A stretch of DNA of 64,000 bases from Pleurocapsa sp. PCC 7319. Its GTDB lineage: Bacteria; Cyanobacteriota; Cyanobacteriia; Cyanobacteriales; Xenococcaceae. The notes under the pieces were generated by a model that was not told the origin of the DNA, did no database searches, and saw nothing but the letters and a program-made list of their open reading frames with translations. Below are positions 46,664 through 54,427 of the stretch, in pieces; position 1 is the first letter of the stretch; every line of letters begins with the position of its first letter. The DNA lies in contig NZ_KB235922.1 of the NCBI RefSeq assembly GCF_000332195.1, forward strand, positions 1-64,000, given 5' to 3'. Both the position numbers and the translations under genes were made by a program.

Positions 46664-48025
46664 ATGTTGGGAAGTCTTGGTAAAATCCAAAATCCTCTAC
46701 TCAGAATTATCACTGCTGCGAGTACATCATTCGCGATGGCGACTTTAATAGCAGCAGTGGCAATTGGTTTGAATAATCCTAAAGATAAATCAGCTAACCA
46801 AGTTGGTGTCTACGCATCTTTGTTGGCATTTATTGCTGGTGCAGGTATTGGTTTAGTAGTTAGAGATAATTCCCAGTCTAGTGTTACCTCAACCAAAAGC
46901 CAATCTTCAAGCCAAGATACTGCTCAAAATACTTGGAAAGACTGGCGCGACTTCAAGATTGTCAAAAAAGAGCCAGAGAGTAAAGAAATTACTTCTTTTT
47001 ATTTTCAGCCAGTAAATGGAGGTGAATTTGCTGATTTTAAGCCTGGTCAATTTTTAACCATTAAGCTTGATATTCCAGAACAAAAACGCCCCATAATTCG
47101 TACTTATTCTCTCTCAGACTACCCTCAGCCTACGGACTATTATCGCCTATCGATCAAGCGTGAAAGTTCTCCCAAAGGTTTAGATGTTCCTCCAGGTGTG
47201 GCTTCTAACTTTATGCACGATCGCATTAGTGAAGGCTCGATTATTCCTTGTAAACCGCCGAGTGGTAAATTCTACATTGACGTTGATAGCTCTGTTCCTG
47301 CGGTACTAATTAGTAATGGCGTGGGAATTACCCCCATGATCAGCATGGCAAAAGCTTCTGCCAGACTAAATCCTGAGCGTCATATTTGGTTCGTTCACGG
47401 AGCGCGTAATGGAGAATACCATGCTTGCCGTGAGGAAGTGAATGCAATTACCGAATCTTATCCCAATCTCCATATTCATTATCGCTATAGTCGTCCTCGT
47501 CCAGAAGATGAAGGACAATATCATTCACAGGGTTACGCCAATAAGCAATTGTTAGAAGATACCATCATTCCAGAAATTCGTGAGACACATAACGGTTCAG
47601 CTAACGCCGTTTATTTCTTATGTGGTTCTCCTGCTTTCATGGAATCTCTGCAAGAAGGATTAGAGGAATTAAATGTACCCGATGACAATGTCTTTACTGA
47701 GTCTTTTGGTGGTGGTAAGACTAAAGGCAAATCTCAACCGAAAAGCCAGGAACAGCAAACAGTAACTAGCTCGGAAGTGGTTTTTGCTGATTCAAATAAA
47801 ACTGCCTCCTGGACACCAGATAACGGTACTTTATTAGAATTTGCCGAAGCCAACGGACTCGATCCTGACTATAGCTGTCGCCAGGGAGTCTGTCAGACTT
47901 GTATGTGTCAGTTACAAGAAGGAGAAGTGGAATATATTGAATCCCCCGCTAGTGAACCCGATGAAGGTTCGGTATTAATTTGTATTTCTAAACCTAAGAC
48001 AGACAAAGTTGTGTTGGATTTGTGA
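46664..48025 (+). CDS. membrane-anchored FAD/NAD(P) oxidoreductase with C-terminal [2Fe-2S] ferredoxin domain
   Basis: A 453-residue electron-transfer protein. Two hydrophobic segments occupy residues 10-66. A ferredoxin-reductase FAD domain follows (RPIIRTYSLSDYP, about residue 145), then the NAD domain (ISNGVGITPMISMA, YFLCGSPAFMESL), and a plant-type ferredoxin at the end with the four Cys in DYSCRQGVCQTCMC and LICISKP. The core layout matches flavohemoglobin-like and HCP reductases; the added membrane anchor is less usual. Its electron acceptor is unknown. Confidence 0.85.
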   Translation: MLGSLGKIQNPLLRIITAASTSFAMATLIAAVAIGLNNPKDKSANQVGVYASLLAFIAGAGIGLVVRDNSQSSVTSTKSQSSSQDTAQNTWKDWRDFKIVKKEPESKEITSFYFQPVNGGEFADFKPGQFLTIKLDIPEQKRPIIRTYSLSDYPQPTDYYRLSIKRESSPKGLDVPPGVASNFMHDRISEGSIIPCKPPSGKFYIDVDSSVPAVLISNGVGITPMISMAKASARLNPERHIWFVHGARNGEYHACREEVNAITESYPNLHIHYRYSRPRPEDEGQYHSQGYANKQLLEDTIIPEIRETHNGSANAVYFLCGSPAFMESLQEGLEELNVPDDNVFTESFGGGKTKGKSQPKSQEQQTVTSSEVVFADSNKTASWTPDNGTLLEFAEANGLDPDYSCRQGVCQTCMCQLQEGEVEYIESPASEPDEGSVLICISKPKTDKVVLDL

Positions 48026-48034
48026 AATACCACA

Positions 48035-48062
48035 AATAGCAAATAGCAATTAGCAATTAGCA
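48035..48062. repeat. heptamer tandem repeat over the miaA stop
   Basis: Four 7-base units, two aatagca then two attagca, in the gap between two converging genes. The miaA stop (48050-48052) lies inside the tract, so MiaA's last residues come from repeat sequence. Confidence 0.85.
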
Positions 48063-48943
48063 AATTCTTGTACTTTTTGCCAAACTTCTGCAACTAAATT
48101 GGGACTAGTGTTATCAAACCAGTTTATTTTCTGGTTTTTTCTAAACCAAGTTCGTTGACGTTTAGCAAATTGGCGAGTGTGAGTAACGGTTAAAGCGATC
48201 GCCTGTTGTAAATTAAGATCGCCCGCCAAATATTGTTTAATTTCTGAATAACCTAGAGTATTTAACAAAGGTAAATCGGCACCATATTTATGGCAAAGAT
48301 AATCCACTTCTTTAACCAGTCCCATCTCAAGCATCTGGTTGGTACGAGTAGCTATTCTTTGATCTAATGCTGCTACATCACAATCTAAACCAATTTGTAA
48401 AATAGGATAATTAGGCGGATTTTCGCCCTGTTGTGCGGAAATAGGGATTCCTGTGACATAAAATACTTCTAAGGCTCTTAAAGTTCTAAACTGATCGTTT
48501 AAATGAATTTTTTGGGCTGCTGCTGAGTCAACTTGAGATAACCAAGCATGGAGCTGAGTTTGTCCGATAGCCGATAATTGCGATCGCAATTCTGGTTGTG
48601 GCGATACTCGGGGAATTTTTAAGCCCTTAGTAATTGAATCTAAATATAACCCTGTGCCACCAACGAGAAGAGGGGGAAAATCTGTTGAAAAATTCTCAAT
48701 GATTTTTTGAGTTTGCTGTTGATACTCAGCAAGAGTCAAGATCTCAGTCGGCTCGCAGATATCTATCTGATAGTGAGGTACTAACTGTTGTTCCGTTAGG
48801 GACGGTTTAGCAGTACCAATATCAAACTCGCGGTATATCTGGCGAGAATCAGCACTAATAATAATTGAATTTAGACGTTGTGCTATTTCTAAAGCCAAAC
48901 CAGATTTACCGCTAGCAGTCGCACCACAGATAACAATCAGCAT
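48050..48943 (-). CDS. miaA: tRNA dimethylallyltransferase
   Basis: Adds a dimethylallyl group to A37 of tRNAs that read UNN codons. The P-loop ICGATASGKSGLALEIA, SADSRQIYREFDIGTAKP and LVGGTGLYLDSI are diagnostic. It is 297 residues, full length. The C-terminus (FANC) runs into a heptamer repeat. It converges with the oxidoreductase gene, with 24 bases between stops. Confidence 0.95.
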   Translation of the reverse strand: MLIVICGATASGKSGLALEIAQRLNSIIISADSRQIYREFDIGTAKPSLTEQQLVPHYQIDICEPTEILTLAEYQQQTQKIIENFSTDFPPLLVGGTGLYLDSITKGLKIPRVSPQPELRSQLSAIGQTQLHAWLSQVDSAAAQKIHLNDQFRTLRALEVFYVTGIPISAQQGENPPNYPILQIGLDCDVAALDQRIATRTNQMLEMGLVKEVDYLCHKYGADLPLLNTLGYSEIKQYLAGDLNLQQAIALTVTHTRQFAKRQRTWFRKNQKINWFDNTSPNLVAEVWQKVQEFANC

Positions 48944-49144
48944 ATATTTGATAGTTTTAAAAAAGCCACTGTTAAGACTAAAACATTTTGCAGACTTTAG
49001 GCTTATAACTACCTGATCGGTGGAATTCCTCTTGCTTTTAGGGAGAAGATTATTAGCCCTAAGCAGCCTCCATAATTACAGATTACTCTTTCTTGGGTCT
49101 TGGAGCAGTATCAAAGCTAAGCCAATATTTAGCACCTGAATCCT

Positions 49145-49179
49145 AGTAATCAGTAATCAGTAATCAGTAATCAGTAATC
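49145..49179. repeat. perfect heptamer tandem repeat, (agtaatc)5
   Basis: Five identical copies of the 7-mer agtaatc, without spacers. It lies just downstream of the Spy-like gene stop. Perfect identity suggests recent slippage. Confidence 0.95.
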
Positions 49180-49186
49180 AAGAAAT

Positions 49187-49690
49187 TTACTGCCAATGAC
49201 GACCCATTTTACCTTGATGTTGCTCCATCAATTCTGCCATTTGTGTACGTTGTTCAGGAGTAAGTACTTCTCGAACTTGGAGCATAGTTTCAAAGCGATT
49301 ATTACCTAATTGCTGATGTAGATCTTGAACCTGCTGATGTTGTGCTCTTAATTGCTCGGATGTAGCATCACTAGCCATAAGCGATCGCATTTCTTGATGC
49401 TGTGTTTGCATTTGTTGACGCAAAGTTTCGTTGTCGGTTTTGAATTGTTCTTGTATGGCTTCAATTTGCTGAGATTGTTCTGAGGTGAGATCCAATTGTT
49501 GGAATAATTTTTTCATTCCAGCACCTCTTCCCCATTTTCTCCCGTGCTTACCATGGTTATGAGCCAGTTGCACACTATTTGTTCTAAATTCTTGAGTACT
49601 ATTGACCTCTGGATTTGGTTGAGCAGCATAAGTACCTAGAGGTAAGATGACCAAAGTTGCTGTAAGTACTGAAAAAGTTTGCCAGTTCAT
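49187..49690 (-). CDS. Spy/CpxP-like periplasmic protein (LTxxQ motifs)
   Basis: A 167-residue protein with a signal peptide (FSVLTATLVILPLGTYAA) and the two LTxxQ-type motifs of Spy/CpxP proteins, LDLTSEQSQQIEAIQEQF and VLTPEQRTQMAELMEQ. A His-rich stretch (AHNHGKHGRKWGRG) precedes the first motif and could bind metal. Such proteins act as ATP-independent periplasmic chaperones or metal-stress sensors. Confidence 0.85.
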   Translation of the reverse strand: MNWQTFSVLTATLVILPLGTYAAQPNPEVNSTQEFRTNSVQLAHNHGKHGRKWGRGAGMKKLFQQLDLTSEQSQQIEAIQEQFKTDNETLRQQMQTQHQEMRSLMASDATSEQLRAQHQQVQDLHQQLGNNRFETMLQVREVLTPEQRTQMAELMEQHQGKMGRHWQ

Positions 49691-50199
49691 TGATTAAGGT
49701 CTCCTGAGAATTGTCTAAAAGCTCTAATACTCATATGTTAGAAATTTAAAGTATTAAACCACCTCGATCTAAACTCCCAAATTTTTCTGGTACTTAAGGA
49801 CTAGTACTCTAACAAGTTTGAATTGAGGGGTAAATCTTTTGACTCTGGATTAACCTATAACCTATAACTTCTAATTCCGAATTCCGTTGCGCGACGCGAC
49901 AGCTAGTCCTTTAGGGTAGCTTCTCGCTTAGCGAGTACTCTGAACTTTTTTAGCATCTATCATTTCAAAATTGGCAGACTACTAGTACTAGAACGATTTA
50001 ATTTTGCTTCGAGAGACAATTCAGTTTGGAGAGTATCTTGAAGGAATTCGTAATCAGCAAAAAAATCGATGAACAATATAAGGCTAAAAGCTAATAAATA
50101 ATAGCTCTTAGCTTTTAGATAGATACTTATCTAAATTTAGAAAATAGCTCAAAACAGATAAAATTCTTGAGCCTGTTCTACCTCTAGTCTGACCATCAA
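49691..50199. other. intergenic region with repeats
   Basis: About 510 bases. It contains a GC-rich cyanobacterial-type repeat at about 49888-49937, with hairpins such as ctcgcttagcgag, and the heptamer-type inverted tract at 50080-50118. No gene was recognised. Confidence 0.5.
50080..50118. repeat. heptamer-type tract with inverted arms
   Basis: ctaaaagctaa (50084-50094) and ttagcttttag (50108-50118) are exact inverted copies. They carry the same ttagc core as the other heptamer tracts. It is downstream of thf1 and could act as its 3' hairpin. Confidence 0.7.
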
Positions 50200-50916
50200 T
50201 TATTCTGCCGTTGCTTCTTTTACTTCATCGGCTTCTTTAGCTTCTTTAGCTTGTTTCTCTTCTGCTCTTTTGGCTCTTTTTTTGCGACTAGCCTCGAGAA
50301 CATCTTCAATCACTTTCAGCAACTCACCCATTTTTTCTAGGTTGCTACGATATAGCTCTAAATCTTTTTTCATTTTTTCGCCGGATATACCAAAGTTTTC
50401 GGCAATAGTATCTAAAACTTGGTTCCGCTTTTCCTGATCTTGAACTAGCTCATGATCGCATTCTTCTAAAAGAGTGTAAATGCCAATAGCAAAGGGACGG
50501 CTATATTTAAAATTATCATTAGTGGCGATCGCCTTAATTGGCTCAACGATATGACTACTATCGTTTTCTGCTGTGGGGTTACTCAGCCAATCTACTAGTT
50601 CATCTGTCGATTTATCTTTTGCTATAGAGAGCAAAGCTCCTGCTTGGGATTTATAAGTTTCTGGATCGCTATCTGTAGAAGTGCACAAAGCATTAAAAAT
50701 TTGCTCCTTATCACTTTCTGGTTGATATCCCTGCATCAAACGCTCAAAAGAAGTAACAATTCCCAAATAATAAATAGGATCTAACTTAAAATCTGCGTTA
50801 ACTGATAGTAGATGCATCTCTACTAACAATTCTTCGATCACTCGGCGATAAACAGAGTTAATGGGTCGAGGATAAGAAGCATAAAAAGCCCTTTTACTAT
50901 CGGAAACAGTTTTCAT
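50200..50916 (-). CDS. thf1: thylakoid formation protein Thf1/Psb29
   Basis: A 238-residue protein of photosystem II biogenesis and FtsH protease support. The N-terminus (TVSDSKRAFYASYPRPINSV) and the central segments are typical. The C-terminal third is a charged coiled coil ending in an Ala/Glu/Lys-rich tail. It has no signal peptide, as expected for the cyanobacterial protein. Confidence 0.95.
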   Translation of the reverse strand: MKTVSDSKRAFYASYPRPINSVYRRVIEELLVEMHLLSVNADFKLDPIYYLGIVTSFERLMQGYQPESDKEQIFNALCTSTDSDPETYKSQAGALLSIAKDKSTDELVDWLSNPTAENDSSHIVEPIKAIATNDNFKYSRPFAIGIYTLLEECDHELVQDQEKRNQVLDTIAENFGISGEKMKKDLELYRSNLEKMGELLKVIEDVLEASRKKRAKRAEEKQAKEAKEADEVKEATAE

Positions 50917-51129
50917 AATGAGTATTAATTTGTTCTATCTAGGAATTTATTTATCCTATGAGTCTTGAGGTGTTACTATCTTTTTGAGCGATTTATCCCC
51001 ACAAAACTCTTAGCATATCTTTATATTATGCAATGATTCTGCCCCAGTATCTGAGATTTATGATCTCAGACCAGGAAAGAAAGTGTGAAAATGGGTTGGT
51101 AAAGTTATTTTGATGTCAAAATCCATTTT

Positions 51130-51432
51130 ATGCAGTCGTCAAGTATTGAACAACAGAACCAACAACAGCAACTTACTTGTCTTAACTTACCTCTAGCAGT
51201 ATACCGAGAAGTCGCAGCTCATCTACGACAAGTCGAGGGAGTTAATGCGAGTTTAATTCTTCGCTCTACAAATCATAATCCAGCAGAAAAGTTCGACTAT
51301 TATCAAAGCCAAGTGGCAGCTCTACAAATTAATTATGCAAAAAACATCGAGGAAAACGCCCAGCAAAAAGTTACAGCCATTTTAGATTACTATGGACAAC
51401 GTTATCACCCCTGGGAAAAATATAATATCTAA
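51130..51432 (+). CDS. small conserved-looking protein of unknown function
   Basis: A 100-residue soluble protein with a Gln-rich N-terminus followed by LPLAVYREVAAHLRQVEGV and an end in LDYYGQRYHPWEKYNI. It looks like a genuine gene: compact, hydrophilic, its own intergenic spacing. No family is recognised. Confidence 0.6.
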   Translation: MQSSSIEQQNQQQQLTCLNLPLAVYREVAAHLRQVEGVNASLILRSTNHNPAEKFDYYQSQVAALQINYAKNIEENAQQKVTAILDYYGQRYHPWEKYNI

Positions 51433-51498
51433 AATTTTTGCCTAAATATTTTAGTAATCTGAGATCGAGTCAAACTTAATCAAGACATCATAGTGATT

Positions 51499-51768
51499 CT
51501 AATTTAGTATAGTCAGTCCTTCTCCTTCATTATCGGGTCGAGCTTCAAGATTATCTTGACGAGGAGCGCAATTATGAAAAATTAAACGTTCGGCAGGACC
51601 AGGATTAAGACCGAGTTGGGCAATCCAAAATCCGGTTGCTAGAGTACTGAATGGAGGAACGCTTAAACAATGGATTTTAGCAGAAGGAAGCTTTTGGTAT
51701 AAGCGTTGGCTAACTTCAGAGAATGCAGGGTCGCCAATACCGTAATCAGCAATAAGATTAATAAACAT
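51499..51768 (-). pseudogene. truncated SAM hydrolase / DUF62-like gene
   Basis: The 89 codons match only the N-terminal domain of SAM-hydroxide adenosyltransferase/chlorinase-like (DUF62) proteins: FINLIADYGIGDPAFSEVSQ, PFSTLATGFWIAQLGLNP and APRQDNLEARPDNEGEGL. Full-length members run past 250 residues and need the C-terminal domain to bind SAM. The frame stops right after this point and no continuation lies before the next gene, so the gene is probably decayed. Confidence 0.7.
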
Positions 51769-51863
51769 TAAAATATTATTGGTTTGATTGAAGCAGTATT
51801 CTATTCAATAGTATTCCTTCTATGTTCTGGAGAAAAATAGTCTCATCAAAGCTGATTAACTGA

Positions 51864-52439
51864 TTAACTAACATGACTTTGAGCCATTTTTTTAAGTTCA
51901 TCGGTTGAGACACAACGACGTTCGGAACAATAAGCCATCAGGCTAACGCCGTTGAGCATTTGCACAGTACTAACTCGAACTCGAAAGTCATCTGTTAAAA
52001 ACCAACAGCGTTCCTGTCCCTGATTATTATCGTAGTCCGTGTTGATAGTGAGAATGCCATCTTCCCCAAACCAATAGCGACTAATTACCGGTAAGCCATC
52101 AACATAACCTTTATCTCGGATTAGTTTGCCACTGCGTCCTATCTCATCATCGGGAACATCAATTAAAATTGCCGCATAGTTAGGATTGGGTTCTTTTTCT
52201 TCTAAGTTATCTTGCCAGCTAAAGCTACCACCTCCTTTCGCTTTTGTAGGGTCAATACCCTGCAACTCGCAAACCTGCTTAACTTTGGGATCATCGGGTT
52301 CCACAACTTTCACAATCAAGTTGGACTCTCCAGATTCATCAGCTACTACATCAAAGTGATGAACACTTCTTTCGGTGTACCATTTACCTGCACTTTTACG
52401 AAAAAACTCCATCATGGTCATCGGTACAGTCAGACGCAT
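51864..52439 (-). CDS. CpcS/CpeS-type phycobiliprotein lyase
   Basis: A 191-residue beta-barrel lyase that attaches a bilin to a cysteine of phycobiliproteins. The N-terminus MEFFRKSAGKWYTERSVHHF is the family hallmark and RCWFLTDDFRVRVSTVQ is the conserved C-terminal segment. CpcS, CpcU and CpeS subtypes cannot be separated safely here. No phycobiliprotein gene is nearby. Confidence 0.88.
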   Translation of the reverse strand: MRLTVPMTMMEFFRKSAGKWYTERSVHHFDVVADESGESNLIVKVVEPDDPKVKQVCELQGIDPTKAKGGGSFSWQDNLEEKEPNPNYAAILIDVPDDEIGRSGKLIRDKGYVDGLPVISRYWFGEDGILTINTDYDNNQGQERCWFLTDDFRVRVSTVQMLNGVSLMAYCSERRCVSTDELKKMAQSHVS

Positions 52440-52548
52440 AGAAAATCTTACTCCTAGAAAAATCGTTATCTTGAAACTAGTTTAATATCATGCAGATTAT
52501 TTTTATCAGCTTGAAAGATAAATAGGAATCGTCATCTTTAACGCAGTA

Positions 52549-52661
52549 ATACTAATTTCCAAAAATACTGCTACACATCAATTCTCTGAATCTGTTGCCT
52601 ATTGCCTGTTGCCTGTTCCCTTTCCTAAATGAAGTGTAGCAATCTTAAACGAAATTGGTAT
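52549..52661. repeat. MITE-like inverted-repeat element upstream of ruvB
   Basis: Outer arms atactaatttc (52549-52559) and gaaattggtat (52651-52661) pair at 10 of 11 positions; inner arms gctacac (52570-52576) and gtgtagc (52634-52640) pair perfectly. The loop carries a three-unit heptamer repeat (ttgcctr, 52595-52615). No target duplication is clear. Confidence 0.65.
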
Positions 52662-52730
52662 AAGGAAGGTTAATGTAACAATAACAGTACAATCTAGACT
52701 GAGAAAGTAATAGCCACACTAAAAGCTGCA

Positions 52731-53828
52731 ATGGCAATTAAAAGATCCTCTGACTCCTCTAATCCCAAGCCTCAACTGCCACGTCAACTTCCCAAACGAC
52801 AATCAGATCCTAACTTGATGTCTGCCCAGGCTAACACGCAGGAAACTGAACAGAACGAGGATAAAATTCGTCCTCAGCGACTAGAAGACTATATTGGACA
52901 AAAGGATTTAAAAGGTATTCTCAATATTGCGATCGCTGCAGCCAAAGGTAGAAAAGATCCTCTGGATCATTTGTTACTCTATGGACCTCCTGGCTTGGGT
53001 AAAACGACGATGTCGTTGATTTTGGCAGCCGAGATGGAAGTTAACTGCAAAATAACTTCGGCACCCGCTTTAGAGCGTCCCAGAGATATTACGGGATTAC
53101 TAGTCAATCTTAAACCCGGAGATATTCTGTTTATTGATGAAATTCACCGCTTGAATCGCATGACAGAAGAATTGCTTTATCCAGCAATGGAGGATTTTCG
53201 CCTGGATGTAACTATCGGAAAAGGTCAGACAGCTAAAACTCGTAGTATTCCCTTACCTCCCTTTACCTTGGTGGGGGCAACTACTAAGGCGGGTTCCCTA
53301 TCTTCACCGTTACGCGATCGCTTTGGCATGATTCAGAGGCTGAGATTTTATGAATTAGATGAATTGACCTTAATTGTGAAGCGTACGGCAGAAATTATTA
53401 ACATCGCTATTAAAGAAGAAGGGGCAGAGGAAATTGCTCGTCGTTCTCGCGGAACCCCTCGGATTGCCAATCGTTTATTGCGACGAGTTAGGGATTATGT
53501 CGAAGTGCACAAAGCAGAAATCATTACCGAAGAACTGGCAGCAACTGCTATGGAGCTATTTGATGTGGATGCTCAAGGTTTAGATTGGACTGATCGTTTG
53601 GTGTTAAATACTATTATCGAGCAGTTTCATGGTGGACCTGTAGGCTTAGAAGCGATCGCTGCTGCTACTGGAGAAGACCGTAAAACTATTGAAGAAGTAT
53701 ATGAGCCATATTTATTACAAATTGGGTATTTAAGCCGAACCCATCGCGGCAGAATGGTCACAGAAAAAGCTTATCAACATTTGGGATTTAAAACTGATGA
53801 GCCAAGTCAAACAGAATTACAGTTTTAA
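52731..53828 (+). CDS. ruvB: Holliday junction branch migration ATPase RuvB
   Basis: Hexameric motor that drives branch migration with RuvA. The P-loop [17 protein letters not shown], Walker [11 protein letters not shown] and sensor segment [18 protein letters not shown] are present, and a winged-helix end ([16 protein letters not shown]). It is 365 residues, with the N-terminal extension of about 35 residues seen in cyanobacteria. Confidence 0.96.
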   Translation: MAIKRSSDSSNPKPQLPRQLPKRQSDPNLMSAQANTQETEQNEDKIRPQRLEDYIGQKDLKGILNIAIAAAKGRKDPLDHLLLYGPPGLGKTTMSLILAAEMEVNCKITSAPALERPRDITGLLVNLKPGDILFIDEIHRLNRMTEELLYPAMEDFRLDVTIGKGQTAKTRSIPLPPFTLVGATTKAGSLSSPLRDRFGMIQRLRFYELDELTLIVKRTAEIINIAIKEEGAEEIARRSRGTPRIANRLLRRVRDYVEVHKAEIITEELAATAMELFDVDAQGLDWTDRLVLNTIIEQFHGGPVGLEAIAAATGEDRKTIEEVYEPYLLQIGYLSRTHRGRMVTEKAYQHLGFKTDEPSQTELQF

Positions 53829-53868
53829 CGTCTTAATGGGAATTAAAAAATTTAGAGATGAACTTAAT

Positions 53869-53900
53869 AGCTATAAGCCATAAGCTACAAGCTATAAGCC
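53869..53900. repeat. heptamer tandem repeat, unit about agctata
   Basis: Four 7-base units (agctata, agccata, agctaca, agctata) and a partial fifth, in exact phase, 41 bases after ruvB. Confidence 0.85.
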
Positions 53901-54080
53901 TTTCAACGTGAATTCGATGAGTACAAAATTTAATGGTAAGAAGTAGGGAATCGGGAATAGGCAACAGGCAATAGGCTATATTTTTCGTTCCTATCAGCAT
54001 TGAAAATAGAGAATATTTTCGAGAATTGCTACCCAAATATCCTTTGTCGAACTGACGTCTTTCAGACAATCTTTACTATA

Positions 54081-54125
54081 GCCGTATAAAGTTGTATTAG
54101 GACAAGTTTATTTGATTGCTTGTAA
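54081..54125. repeat. dispersed 45-bp repeat, copy 2 (inverted)
   Basis: The reverse complement matches 42791-42835 at 41 of 45 positions. Some similarity may extend a few bases beyond. Both copies neighbour heptamer tracts. Confidence 0.75.
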
Positions 54126-54427
54126 TACTAAATCTGAAGTGTTAGTAGCAAAGATTTGGCGATCGCGAATCTCATGTGTATATTTGCCCGATTAATTAGT
54201 TCGTAATCTCAATACATTCAAAATTATCACAGTAATAACAGTTAGATTTTTACCAAATCTAATTTGAGAAAGAGGTCGCTTTTACTCGCTTTCTACTGAT
54301 GACGCTGCTGTTGTCACCAGCTTATAACGGACAAGAGGTCGTGAACACGAATTACAGCAATATCATCGGCTAGTTTTGTGATCGCATTTATTTCTAATTT
54401 TTTATCAACAATTATTAAATAAAAATT

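Larger units (their letters stand above)
53829..54427. other. intergenic region before the RTX gene
   Basis: About 600 bases. Heptamer tracts lie at 53869-53900 and 53956-53975, and copy 2 of the 45-base dispersed repeat at 54081-54125. A small - strand frame runs across the heptamers but looks like a by-product of them. No gene is supported. Confidence 0.5.

Noticed and set aside
49145-49179. Tandem agtaatc repeats considered as a CRISPR array
   Set aside because: There are no spacers and the unit is only 7 bases; no cas gene is nearby.
53833-54069. 78-codon - strand frame after ruvB
   Set aside because: It runs through two heptamer tracts and has no protein-like pattern; most likely produced by the repeats.
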